Positions 37,286 through 44,859 of a stretch of DNA of 64,000 nt are shown here, in pieces. The stretch is from NCBI RefSeq assembly GCF_001905725.1, contig NZ_LIWB01000022.1, positions 62,001 through 126,000 of the forward strand. Direction: 5' to 3'. Numbering within the stretch: the stretch's first letter is position 1; every line of letters begins with the position of its first letter. The translations under genes were made by a program, and so were the position numbers. A model generated the notes under the pieces. That model saw nothing but the letters and a program-made list of their open reading frames with translations. It had not been told where the DNA came from and ran no database searches. The stretch is from Streptomyces sp. CB02400. GTDB taxonomy: Bacteria > Actinomycetota > Actinomycetes > Streptomycetales > Streptomycetaceae.

Positions 37286-37975
37286 ATGATTGATCACGCT
37301 GATGACCTGGCGTCTGTACAAGCAGCGACCGAGCGGCTGCTCACCGCGGTCGCCGCACTGGACAACGCGGCTGTGACCCAGTCGTCACGGCTGCCCGGCT
37401 GGACCCGCGGCCATGTGCTGGCCCACCTGGCCCGCAACGCGGACGCCCTGGTGAACGTCCTCGAGGGCCGACCCATGTACGTCTCCGGCGAGGCCCGGGA
37501 CGCCGACATCGAGCGGGACGCGCCGCGCCCCCTCGACGCGCACCTCGCCGACCTGCGGGAGAGCGGGGAGCGCTTCCGCGCGGCGGGCGCGGCCCCGGCG
37601 GACCCGTCGCGCACGGTGGAGCTGCGCAACGGGGTCACGGACCGGGCGGAGCGGGTGCCGTTCCGGCGGTGGATCGAGGTGGAGCTGCACCACGTGGACC
37701 TCGGGATCGGCTACGAGCTGGAGGACCTGCCGGCGGACTTCACGGAGCGGGAGATCGACTTCCTCGCGGCGCGGTTCGCCGGCCACCGGGACGTGCCGTC
37801 GACCGCCCTGGCCACCGTGGACGGCCAGACCTGGACGACCGGCGGCGGGGCGGACGGCGGCCCGGTCGCGGTCGAGGGGACGGCCGCCGACCTGCTCGGC
37901 TGGCTGGCCGGCCGCCGGGACGGCGCCGCCCTGACGGTCAAGGGCGGGGACCTCCCGTCGCTTCCCCCGCTGTAG
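37286..37975 (+). CDS. Mycothiol-dependent maleylpyruvate isomerase-like (DinB-fold) protein
   Basis: A 229-residue member of the DinB/MDMPI superfamily of mycothiol-dependent metalloproteins. The metal ligands expected for the fold are seen as RLPGWTRGHVLAHLARNADAL (His in the GHVLAH motif) and RWIEVELHHVDLG. The catalytic reaction is unknown; maleylpyruvate isomerase is the family's best-known activity, but no gentisate genes are nearby. It is divergent from uvrA. The ATG has no ribosome-binding site and a -10 7 nt away, pointing to a leaderless message. Confidence 0.85.
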   Translation: MIDHADDLASVQAATERLLTAVAALDNAAVTQSSRLPGWTRGHVLAHLARNADALVNVLEGRPMYVSGEARDADIERDAPRPLDAHLADLRESGERFRAAGAAPADPSRTVELRNGVTDRAERVPFRRWIEVELHHVDLGIGYELEDLPADFTEREIDFLAARFAGHRDVPSTALATVDGQTWTTGGGADGGPVAVEGTAADLLGWLAGRRDGAALTVKGGDLPSLPPL

Positions 37976-38001
37976 CGCCTGTCCCGCGCGGGTTCCCGCT
38001 A

Positions 38002-38007
38002 TAGGCT
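38002..38007 (+). promoter_or_regulatory. -10 box of the gene at 38015 (leaderless)
   Basis: TAGGCT ends 7 nt before ATG 38015, with no ribosome-binding site between. The spacing equals that at uvrB, uvrC, ogt and 37286. Confidence 0.5.
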
Positions 38008-38014
38008 GGCGGTC

Positions 38015-38671
38015 ATGACGTACAGCGGTCGGGTGACGGTCGGCGGCCCAGCCGACGTGCACGAACTCAAGGACCTGATGATCACCAAGATCGCGGTCGG
38101 CCCCATGGACAACAACGCCTATCTGCTGCGTTGCCGGGCCACCGACGAGCAGTTGCTGATCGACGCGGCCAACGACGCGGGGACCCTGCTGGGGACGATC
38201 GGTGACGACGGCATCGCGTCCGTCGTCACCACCCACCGGCACGGCGACCACTGGCAGGCGCTCGCCGAGGTCGTCGCCGCCACCGGCGCCCGCACCCACG
38301 CGGGCCGGGAGGACGCCGAGGGCATCCCCGTGCCGACCGACGTGCCGGTCGACGACGGCGACACCATCCGCGTGGGCCGGGTGGAACTCACCGCCCGCCA
38401 TCTGGTCGGGCACACCCCCGGCTCGATCGCCCTGGTCTACGACGATCCCCACGGGCATCCGCATGTGTTCACCGGGGACTGCCTGTTCCCGGGCGGTGTG
38501 GGCAACACCCACAAGGATCCGAAGGCGTTCGCCAGTCTGATCCATGACGTCGAGACCAAGATCTTCGGGGTTCTGCCGGACGAGACCTGGGTCTATCCCG
38601 GGCACGGCGACGACACCACCCTGGGCGCGGAACGCCCGCATCTGCCGGAGTGGCGCGCGCGGGGCTGGTGA
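38015..38671 (+). CDS. Metallo-beta-lactamase-fold hydrolase
   Basis: A 218-residue MBL-fold protein of the glyoxalase II-like group. The metal motif is THRHGDHW (HxHxDH, here with an Arg between), followed by His in GHTPGS, Asp in TGDCLFPGG and His in PGHGDDTTLG. It probably hydrolyses a thioester, possibly a mycothiol conjugate given the mycothiol-type gene upstream; this is inference. The stop lies 8 nt from the convergent aroQ stop. Confidence 0.9.
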   Translation: MTYSGRVTVGGPADVHELKDLMITKIAVGPMDNNAYLLRCRATDEQLLIDAANDAGTLLGTIGDDGIASVVTTHRHGDHWQALAEVVAATGARTHAGREDAEGIPVPTDVPVDDGDTIRVGRVELTARHLVGHTPGSIALVYDDPHGHPHVFTGDCLFPGGVGNTHKDPKAFASLIHDVETKIFGVLPDETWVYPGHGDDTTLGAERPHLPEWRARGW

Positions 38672-38679
38672 GACGGGGC

Positions 38680-39153
38680 CTACGTCTCGGCCACTCCGGG
38701 GCCGGCCAGCGCGGCGATCCGCTCCACCGCGAACACGTACCCCTGCACCCCGCATCCCGCGATGACCCCGTCGGCGCGCAGGGAGACGTAGGAGTGGTGC
38801 CGGAAGGACTCGCGCCGGTGGATGTTGGAGATGTGGACCTCCATCACGGGCAGGCCGTCGCAGACGTTGAGGGCGTCCAGGATGGCGACGGAGGTGTGGG
38901 AGTAGGCACCGGGGTTGATGACGATCCCGCAGTGGTTCGACCGTGCCTCGTGGATCCAGTCCACCAGCCGGCCCTCGTGGTTGGACTGGCGCAGATCCAC
39001 CGTGCCGCCCCGTGCCGCCGCCGCCTCGGCGCACATCGCCTCCACGTCGGCGAGCGTGTCGGAGCCGTAGATCTCCGGCTGGCGCTGTCCCAGCAGGTTC
39101 AGGTTGGGGCCGTTGAGGATCATGATGGGGGCGTTGGCCAGATTGCGGGGCAC
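38680..39153 (-). CDS. aroQ: Type II 3-dehydroquinate dehydratase
   Basis: A 157-residue type II dehydroquinase (shikimate pathway, 3-dehydroquinate to 3-dehydroshikimate). The conserved LNGPNLNLLGQRQPEIYG, QSNHEGRLVDWIHEA, INPGAYSHTSVA and EVHISNIHRRESFRHHS are all intact, including the catalytic Tyr and His. Start GTG 39153 has a GGAGGAACC site. It stands alone here, apart from other aro genes. Confidence 0.95.
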   Translation of the reverse strand: MPRNLANAPIMILNGPNLNLLGQRQPEIYGSDTLADVEAMCAEAAAARGGTVDLRQSNHEGRLVDWIHEARSNHCGIVINPGAYSHTSVAILDALNVCDGLPVMEVHISNIHRRESFRHHSYVSLRADGVIAGCGVQGYVFAVERIAALAGPGVAET

Positions 39154-39285
39154 GGTTCCTCCGGTCCGTCGGGGTGGGGCGGTCCTCGCCGGAACCGCTG
39201 CTCGGACCCGGTTTATCACGCTGCGCCGCACGGCCGTTGAGCCCTGCCCGGCCCGCACCGGGCGACCGCGTGGCCGCGAGGCGGG

Positions 39286-39356
39286 CGCTTCCCGGCACTG
39301 CTCGTGGGCCGCCCGGAGAACGAGGTCTCCGGGCGGCCCACGAGCGCCGGGAAGCG
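39286..39356 (-). terminator. Very strong hairpin after the antiporter gene
   Basis: CGCTTCCCGGC + ACT bulge + GCTCGTGGGCCGCCCGGAGA (39286-39319) pairs with its complement at 39326-39356: a 31-bp stem with one 3-nt bulge and a 6-nt loop. It begins 31 nt after the antiporter stop and precedes aroQ. Confidence 0.85.
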
Positions 39357-39387
39357 TGGCCTGTGCCGCTGGGCGACGTGCTCCCCG

Positions 39388-40491
39388 CTAGGGGTTGAGC
39401 GCCAGCTCCAGATAGGCCGCGAGCAGCACCAGGTGCACGCCGCCCTGGAGTGGTGTGGCCCGCCCGGGGACCACGGTCAGCGCGCCCACCACCATGGTCA
39501 GGGCGAGCAGCACCATATGGGTGTTGCCGAGGCCGAGGACGAGCGGGCCGGGGAGCCAGAGGGAGGCCAGCGCGACGGCGGGGATGGTCAGGCCGATGCT
39601 GGCCATCGCCGAGCCGAGCGCGAGGTTCATGCTGGTCTGCACCTGGTTGCGGCGCGAGGCGCGCACCGCGGCGATGGTCTCCGGGAGGAGGACCAGCAGG
39701 GCGATGATCACACCGACGACGGAGTGGGGCAGCCCGGCGGCATCCACTCCGGACTCGATCGTGGGCGAGACCCCTTTGGCCAGCCCGACCACTCCGACCA
39801 GCGCCAGGCCCAGCAGCCCGAGACTGATCAGGGCGGTGCGCGTGGAGGGCGCCTCGGCGTGCTCCCCCTCGGAGGCTGCCGATTCGCTCTGTTTGACGAT
39901 CGGCAGGAAGTAGTCGCGGTGTCTGACGGTCTGGGTCGCCACGAACAAGGCGTAGAGGATCAGTGAGGAGACCGCCGCGAACGTGAGCTGCACGGTGGAG
40001 AACTCCGGGCCCGGCTTGCTCGTGGTGAACGTCGGCAGTACGAGGCTGAGGGTCGCCAGCGTCGCGACCGTGGCGAGGGCCGCGCCGGTGCCTTCCGAAT
40101 TGAACACCGCCGTGCCGTGGCGCAGTGAGCCCACCAGCAGGCTCAGTCCGAGAATGCCGTTGACCGTGATCATCACGGCCGCGAACACGGTGTCCCTGGC
40201 GAGCGTCGCGCTCTTGTCCCCGCCGTCGAGCATCAGCGTGACGATGAGCGCCACCTCGATGACGGTGACGGCGACCGCGAGGACCAGGGAGCCGAAGGGC
40301 TCACCGACCCGGTGCGCGACCACCTCGGCGTGGTGCACGGCCGCCAGCACGGATCCCGCGAGAACCGCGGTCACCAGTACGACGATCCAGCCGGGCAGTT
40401 CGCGCCCCCAGGTCAGGATCAGCAGAACCACGGCGAACACCGGCACCAGGGTCGTCCACTGTGCCGCGAGTGACCTGAGCCGAGCGGTCAT
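39388..40491 (-). CDS. Ca2+/H+ antiporter (ChaA-like)
   Basis: A 367-residue cation/proton antiporter of the Ca2+:cation antiporter superfamily. It has about eleven hydrophobic segments and the two conserved alpha-repeats, seen as HHAEVVAHRVGEPFGSLVLA and LLVLLPETIAAVRASRRNQVQTSMNLALGSAMASIGLT, with acidic residues (GEPFG, PETIA). ChaA exports Ca2+ and can handle Na+/K+. It lies 286 nt downstream of the TerC gene, in a same-strand block of metal and stress genes. Confidence 0.9.
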   Translation of the reverse strand: MTARLRSLAAQWTTLVPVFAVVLLILTWGRELPGWIVVLVTAVLAGSVLAAVHHAEVVAHRVGEPFGSLVLAVAVTVIEVALIVTLMLDGGDKSATLARDTVFAAVMITVNGILGLSLLVGSLRHGTAVFNSEGTGAALATVATLATLSLVLPTFTTSKPGPEFSTVQLTFAAVSSLILYALFVATQTVRHRDYFLPIVKQSESAASEGEHAEAPSTRTALISLGLLGLALVGVVGLAKGVSPTIESGVDAAGLPHSVVGVIIALLVLLPETIAAVRASRRNQVQTSMNLALGSAMASIGLTIPAVALASLWLPGPLVLGLGNTHMVLLALTMVVGALTVVPGRATPLQGGVHLVLLAAYLELALNP

Positions 40492-40527
40492 GGGGCGATC
40501 GTCGCAGACGTGAACGAGCGACGCACC

Positions 40528-40644
40528 TCACCGCAGCCCTCCGACCACCGGCCGACCGTGGGGGGCGCGGGGGGTGTCGCCGCCGCACGGCGAGCCCCTC
40601 CGCTCCGCGATCCTGATCGTCTCGGGGTCATCATGGTCACGCAT
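40528..40644 (-). CDS. Possible 38-residue protein upstream of the antiporter
   Basis: An ORF (MRDHDDPETIRIAERRGSPC, then GGDTPRAPHG to a TGA) in the gap before the antiporter gene. Third positions are mostly G/C and an AGGAGG precedes the ATG, but at only 2 nt, which is too close to be ideal. It resembles nothing I know. Confidence 0.22.
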   Translation of the reverse strand: MRDHDDPETIRIAERRGSPCGGDTPRAPHGRPVVGGLR

Positions 40645-40708
40645 GGCCTCCTCGTACGAGTCGTGTTCGGTCGGCGCCGGCGGGCGGCGCGGGGTGGGAA
40701 CAAACGGG

Positions 40709-40751
40709 ACCGGGAGCGGTGGCCTGCGATGTGCTGACCTCCGCTCCCGGT
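40709..40751 (-). terminator. Candidate terC terminator
   Basis: ACCGGGAGCGG (40709-40719) pairs with CCGCTCCCGGT (40741-40751) around a 21-nt loop, 27 nt after the terC stop. Confidence 0.6.
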
Positions 40752-40777
40752 ACCGGCGTTCCGGTGTCCGACAAGGG

Positions 40778-41779
40778 TCAGACGTCGATGTTGTTCTTCA
40801 CGGGGTCCTCGCCCCGGCCTGCCGCCGCCTCGGCCTCCGCCTGCTTGCGGGAGGCCCGCAGGCTGGTGATCGTGGTGACGACCAGGACCGCGCAGATGAC
40901 GCCCAGCGAGACCGGGATGCTGATCTCGGGGACGTGCACCCCGGACTCGTGCAGTGCGTGCAGCACCAGCTTCACGCCGATGAAGCCGAGGATGATCGAC
41001 AGGCCGTAGGACAGGTGGACCAGCTTCTTCAGCAGGCCGCCGATGAGGAAGTACAGCTGCCTCAGGCCCATCAGCGCGAACGCGTTCGCCGTGAACACGA
41101 TGTACGGGTCCTGGGTCAGGCCGAAGATCGCGGGGATGGAGTCGAGCGCGAACAGGACGTCCGTGGTGCCGATGGCGAGCATGACGACGAGCATCGGGGT
41201 CATGACCCGCTTGCCGTTCTGCTCGATCCACAGCTTGGTGCCGTGGTACCGGTCGGCCACGCCGAAGCGGCGCTCGGCGGCCTTGAGGAGCTTGTTCTCC
41301 TCGTACTCCTCGTCCTCCTCGTCGGCCCGGGCCTCCTGGATGAGCTTCCAGGCGGTCCAGATCAGGAAGGCGCCGAAGAGGTAGAACACCCACGAGAAGC
41401 TGGCGAGGATCGCGGCGCCCGCGGCGATGAAGATCGCGCGCAGCACCAGGGCTATGAGTACGCCGACGAGGAGCACCCGCTGCTGGTACTGCGACGGCAC
41501 CGCGAACTTCGCCATGATCAGGACGAAGACGAAGAGGTTGTCGACGCTCAGTGACTTCTCGGTGATGAAGCCGGCGAAGAACTCGCCTCCGGCCTGTCCT
41601 CCGCCCCAGATCAGCAGGCCGAGTCCGAAGAGCGCGGCCAGGACGATCCAGACGACGGTCCAGATTCCGGCTTCCTTGATGGATACGTCATGCGGTTTGC
41701 GGCCGATGAAGAAGTCGACCGCGATGAGGGCACTGAGGCCCACGATCGTCAGGACCCACAGGGTCAGGGAAACATCCAC
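40778..41779 (-). CDS. TerC-family integral membrane protein (Mn2+ export type)
   Basis: A 333-residue TerC/Alx protein with seven to nine transmembrane segments. The conserved acidic membrane motifs are DFFIGRKPHD near the N-terminus, SLSVDNLFVFVLIM, and VLFALDSIPAIFGLTQDPYIVF. Family members such as E. coli Alx export manganese. The GTG start at 41779 has GGAGG 4 nt upstream; an in-frame codon at 41809 is rejected because it lies in the leader. The leader is a yybP-ykoY-type riboswitch, which supports a Mn2+ role. The tail residues ~300-333 are charged and variable. Confidence 0.93.
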   Translation of the reverse strand: MDVSLTLWVLTIVGLSALIAVDFFIGRKPHDVSIKEAGIWTVVWIVLAALFGLGLLIWGGGQAGGEFFAGFITEKSLSVDNLFVFVLIMAKFAVPSQYQQRVLLVGVLIALVLRAIFIAAGAAILASFSWVFYLFGAFLIWTAWKLIQEARADEEDEEYEENKLLKAAERRFGVADRYHGTKLWIEQNGKRVMTPMLVVMLAIGTTDVLFALDSIPAIFGLTQDPYIVFTANAFALMGLRQLYFLIGGLLKKLVHLSYGLSIILGFIGVKLVLHALHESGVHVPEISIPVSLGVICAVLVVTTITSLRASRKQAEAEAAAGRGEDPVKNNIDV

Positions 41780-41783
41780 TGCG

Positions 41784-41791
41784 CCTCCGGC
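41784..41791 (-). promoter_or_regulatory. terC Shine-Dalgarno, complementary to riboswitch P1 strand
   Basis: The SD region reads GCCGGAGG on the minus strand and is perfectly complementary to CCTCCGGC at 41827-41834, the 3' strand of the aptamer P1 stem. Ligand-stabilised P1 would free the SD; ligand-free RNA could mask it. Confidence 0.6.
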
Positions 41792-41826
41792 AGATACGTC
41801 ACACGGCAAATGTCAGCGTCGTCGCT

Positions 41827-41960
41827 GCCGGAGGTCTCTTCCACCCGGGCCTCCGGCGCTTGGCTGCGTCCGGACGGTCCTTCGGGCCGACGCCCCGGGA
41901 TCTGGCCTGATCCGTATTGACGGGGTCGCCGCACAGACAGGGAGTACTCCCCTCCGTGCG
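41827..41960 (-). promoter_or_regulatory. yybP-ykoY-type Mn2+ riboswitch
   Basis: The minus-strand leader has the class hallmarks: GGGGAGTA directly after the P1 5' strand CGGAGG (41951-41956); CGTCAATACGG; and AGAGACC leading into the P1 3' strand CCTCCG (41829-41834). P3 pairs CGACCCCG (41921-41928) with CGGGG-C-GTCG (41888-41897). An inner hairpin GGATC-AGGCCA-GATCC is at 41898-41913. Known members sense Mn2+ and commonly sit before TerC/Alx and MntP genes, as here. Covariation-model confirmation was not possible. Confidence 0.85.
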
Positions 41961-41964
41961 GTCA

Positions 41965-41993
41965 AGAGTACCCAATCACCAAGGATTGGTAAA
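41965..41993 (-). promoter_or_regulatory. Promoter of the riboswitch-terC transcript
   Basis: Minus strand: TTTACC (-35), 17 nt, TACTCT (-10). The predicted start at about 41957-41959 coincides with the first bases of the aptamer P1 stem, which fits a transcript that begins with the riboswitch. Confidence 0.6.
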
Positions 41994-42066
41994 GGGACGA
42001 GTAAAGAAAGGTACAAGTCCCCAGGTGAGAGGGCTTTGCACGGGCTTGGTCAAAGGTACGGGGACG

Positions 42067-44073
42067 TCACCTGTTCCATGAGCGGCGGGCCGCCGCGACC
42101 TGGGTGAGCACCTGGTGGAGGACCTGGCTGTCCGGCGGCACGAGCGGCGGCTCGTACGTCCAGGCGTGCCCGACCCACGGATCGGCCAGATGGTCATCAG
42201 GCACGGGAGTCAGTCGCAGCAGCGAACGCCACAGCGGGTCGAGGAGCGGACCGTAGCCCGCGGACTCCTCGCGGTCGGCGACCATCATCAGATGGACCCC
42301 GACGGCCGGACCCTCGTCGGCGAGGTAGCGCAACTGGTTCACGGCCCGGTCGTCGAAGCCGTGCGGGAAGTCGTTGACGATCAGTAGCTGCTGGGAGGTG
42401 TCGAAGCCGGGCGGCAGCGCGTCCGGAGCACCTCCGCGCAGCGCCATCTGCACCAGGTCGACCCGCTGCGTGAGCCGGCCCAGCACGTCCGTCACCCCCG
42501 CGGCGCCCTGGGCGGGCGGGGCCGCCAGCACACCGGTCTGCGTCAGCGGCGCCAGCGGCTGCGCCCCGGATCCGGCCGGGTCGATGACGTGCACGGTGAA
42601 CTCGCCCGCCGGGTAGACGGCGAGCAGCCGGGCCGCGTGCGCCACCGCCGTCTCCATGGCGAGGCGCCGCATGTCGTGGGAGTCGGTGAACGACCCGTCG
42701 ACCGAGTCGGCCCGTCCGCTGTCGATCCACAGACCCCGCTCCAGCGGCAGCCGGAGCAGCATCGGGATGCGGATCCGGTCGGCCTCGGGCAGCCGCAGGT
42801 CGCCCAGGCGCAGTGCCATGGGTATCTCCATCGGCACCCGGTAGGCGTGCCAGGCGGGATTGTCCCAGCGGGCGAAGGCGGGGGGCAGCGCGGGTTCGAC
42901 GACGTCGGCCTCGGCGACGAGCTGGACGAGGTCCCGGTCGAGGACCGCTCGCGCCTGGTCGACGAGGTGTGTGTACCGGGCCCGGGCGGCCTCGCGCGCG
43001 GCGTCGCCCTGACCGCCGATCCGGCTGCGCGGGTCGGAGAGGGTCTGCTCCAGCTCCTTGTCCATGCGGGACTCGGCGAAGTCGACGGCGCTGCGGTAGG
43101 CGGCGGTGGTGCGGGCCAGGTCCTCGAACATGCCCCAGACCTGGTTGTAGAGCCGCTCCTCCATGGACCAGCCGGTGGCGTCCCCAGCGACGGGCTGCGC
43201 GGGCTGTCCGGGCTGCGCCGGCGGCGCGGTGGGCGGGGGCGGCGGCGGGGCGGAGTTCTGCCGGCCGGGGTGGCTGTAGTTGATCGGGCCTCCGGTGGTG
43301 GCGGACGGGTCCGCGGCACCGGCTCCGCCGTACGCCGGCTGCGGTCCGGTCTGTCCCGGCCCGCCGGCCGGCTGCCCGCCGTACGACGGCGGTACGGGAC
43401 CGGGGGCGCCCTGCGGTGCGGTGCCGCCCTGGTCGGGGCCGAGGGCGGGGGCGGCCGGCTGACGGGAGCGGTCACCGTCGGCCGGGCGGGGCGGGGGCGC
43501 CTGCACGGAGCGGGCGAGGCCCCGCGCGACCGCCTCGTCGATGGTGCCCGCGAGCGGTACGGCCTCGGGCAGGCCCTGGTCGGTGAGGAGCTCGGCCAGG
43601 CCGCCCGCGTAGCCCTGGCCGACGGCGCGCACCTTCCAGGCGCCCTGCCGCCGGTAGAGCTCCAGCGCGACGACGGCCGACTCGGCCTCCAGGCCGGTGA
43701 TGGTGTAGCTGGCGATTTCGCCGCCGTCCAGGCCGGTGACGGCGACGAAGGGGGCCGCCACGGCGCCGAACCGGGCGGGTCCCGGGCCGCCGCCCGGGGC
43801 GGGCAGGGCGAGCAGCACACTGACGCGGTGCACCGCGTCCGTCATGGCGTCCAGGTCCACCGCGAGACGGTGGTCGGCGGCCGCCTGACGCGACACCTCC
43901 AGACCGGGCTGGGTGGGTGCGCCCGGGTGGGCCACCCACTCCACTCCGTGGATCCGGCCGTTCTCGTCGCCGAGCGCGGCCACGGCCACGACCGGCGTGC
44001 CGGCCGAGACCCTGATCTCCAGACGGGACTGGGAGAGCGGGTGGTTCTGTCCCCGCACCAGCTCGGCCGTCAT
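42067..44073 (-). CDS. TerD-domain protein fused to a degenerate FtsK-like domain
   Basis: A 668-residue cytosolic protein. Residues 1-~190 form a TerD/TerZ-like domain (SAGTPVVAVAALGDENGRIHG, TITGLEAESAVVALELYRR). Residues ~191-300 are a Pro/Gly/Gln-rich linker. Residues ~300-668 contain a helical region (RTTAAYRSAVDFAESRMDKE) and an alpha/beta domain with FtsK/HerA-like strands (EFTVHVIDPAGSG, QLLIVNDFPHGF, GVHLMMVADREES) but no Walker A, so it is probably not an ATPase. TerD-family proteins scaffold stress and tellurite responses at the membrane. It lies 72 nt downstream of terD on the same strand. Confidence 0.85.
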   Translation of the reverse strand: MTAELVRGQNHPLSQSRLEIRVSAGTPVVAVAALGDENGRIHGVEWVAHPGAPTQPGLEVSRQAAADHRLAVDLDAMTDAVHRVSVLLALPAPGGGPGPARFGAVAAPFVAVTGLDGGEIASYTITGLEAESAVVALELYRRQGAWKVRAVGQGYAGGLAELLTDQGLPEAVPLAGTIDEAVARGLARSVQAPPPRPADGDRSRQPAAPALGPDQGGTAPQGAPGPVPPSYGGQPAGGPGQTGPQPAYGGAGAADPSATTGGPINYSHPGRQNSAPPPPPPTAPPAQPGQPAQPVAGDATGWSMEERLYNQVWGMFEDLARTTAAYRSAVDFAESRMDKELEQTLSDPRSRIGGQGDAAREAARARYTHLVDQARAVLDRDLVQLVAEADVVEPALPPAFARWDNPAWHAYRVPMEIPMALRLGDLRLPEADRIRIPMLLRLPLERGLWIDSGRADSVDGSFTDSHDMRRLAMETAVAHAARLLAVYPAGEFTVHVIDPAGSGAQPLAPLTQTGVLAAPPAQGAAGVTDVLGRLTQRVDLVQMALRGGAPDALPPGFDTSQQLLIVNDFPHGFDDRAVNQLRYLADEGPAVGVHLMMVADREESAGYGPLLDPLWRSLLRLTPVPDDHLADPWVGHAWTYEPPLVPPDSQVLHQVLTQVAAARRSWNR

Positions 44074-44145
44074 CGCCTTCGTCCCCCCGTGTCGCGGTGT
44101 CGCGTGTGATGTGTCGCCTGTCGTGCCCCGGCCCGGGTGCGGTGC

Positions 44146-44724
44146 CTAGAGGACCGGCAGGATCGCCGGCATCAGATCCTGGAAGGTGCGGCCGTTGGCC
44201 GGGTTGCCGAGGGCCGTCATCGTCCAGCCCGCACCCGTGCGGTGCACCTTCGCCATGAGCTGGGCCGTGTAGGCGCCGCCGCCGGCCAGCGTGTAGCGGG
44301 CGAGCTCCTGGCCGTTGGTCTCGTCGACGAGGCGGCAGAACGCGTTCTGCACCTCCTGGAAGGTCTGGCCCGTGAAGGAGTTCACGGTGAAGACGATCTG
44401 GTCGATGTGGACCGGGACGCGCGAGAGGTCGACGAGGATGGCCTCGTCGTCGCCGCCCTGGCCGACACCGCCGACGAGGTTGTCACCGGTGTGGCGCACG
44501 GAGCCGTCGTCGCTCACCAGGTGGCGGAAGAAGACGACGTCGACCGGCTGCTTGTCCGCGAACAGGACGGCCGAGGCGTCCAGGTCGATCTCCCGGGTGC
44601 GCGAGCCGAACAGGCCGCGACGGGGAGCCGCCTGCCAGCCGAGACCCATGCGCACCGCGGTCAGGCTGCCACCGTCGTTCTTCTGCAGACTGATGGCCTG
44701 ACCCTTGGTCATGTTGACGGTCAC
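44146..44724 (-). CDS. terD: Tellurium-resistance protein TerD
   Basis: A 192-residue TerD, the normal family length. The N-terminal VNMTKGQAISLQKNDGG and the Ca2+-binding acidic loop GGVGQGGDDEAILVDLS, then QIVFTVNS, are typical. TerD proteins bind Ca2+ and act in tellurite, oxidative and phage stress; in Streptomyces several paralogues affect development. GTG 44724 is chosen because of its GAGGGGA site; the frame is open to 44796, but that passes the -10. Its promoter resembles the RecA-independent damage promoter. It lies between uvrB and the TerD-fusion gene. Confidence 0.95.
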   Translation of the reverse strand: MTVNMTKGQAISLQKNDGGSLTAVRMGLGWQAAPRRGLFGSRTREIDLDASAVLFADKQPVDVVFFRHLVSDDGSVRHTGDNLVGGVGQGGDDEAILVDLSRVPVHIDQIVFTVNSFTGQTFQEVQNAFCRLVDETNGQELARYTLAGGGAYTAQLMAKVHRTGAGWTMTALGNPANGRTFQDLMPAILPVL

Positions 44725-44779
44725 GCGCTGATTCCCCTCTCGAACTTCCCCTGTTACCGCGCAATCGCGGTTGACCAGA

Positions 44780-44802
44780 ACCCTACGCAGGGGCACTGAC
44801 AG
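44780..44802 (-). promoter_or_regulatory. terD promoter resembling the RecA-independent damage promoter
   Basis: Minus strand: CTGTCAGTG, 8 nt, TAGGGT. Only the first base departs from TTGTCRGTG-N8-TANNNT. The start is expected near 44773, with a ~50-nt leader to GTG 44724. It stands 58 nt after the uvrB stop. Confidence 0.65.
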
Positions 44803-44859
44803 TGACGTACCCGGGACCGCACTTTGTGTCGTTCTTGCAACACATCGCGTACGCGGCCG

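Noticed and set aside
42067..44073. FtsK-type motor ATPase
   Set aside because: The C-terminal half has FtsK-like strands but no Walker A, so a motor function is not supported.
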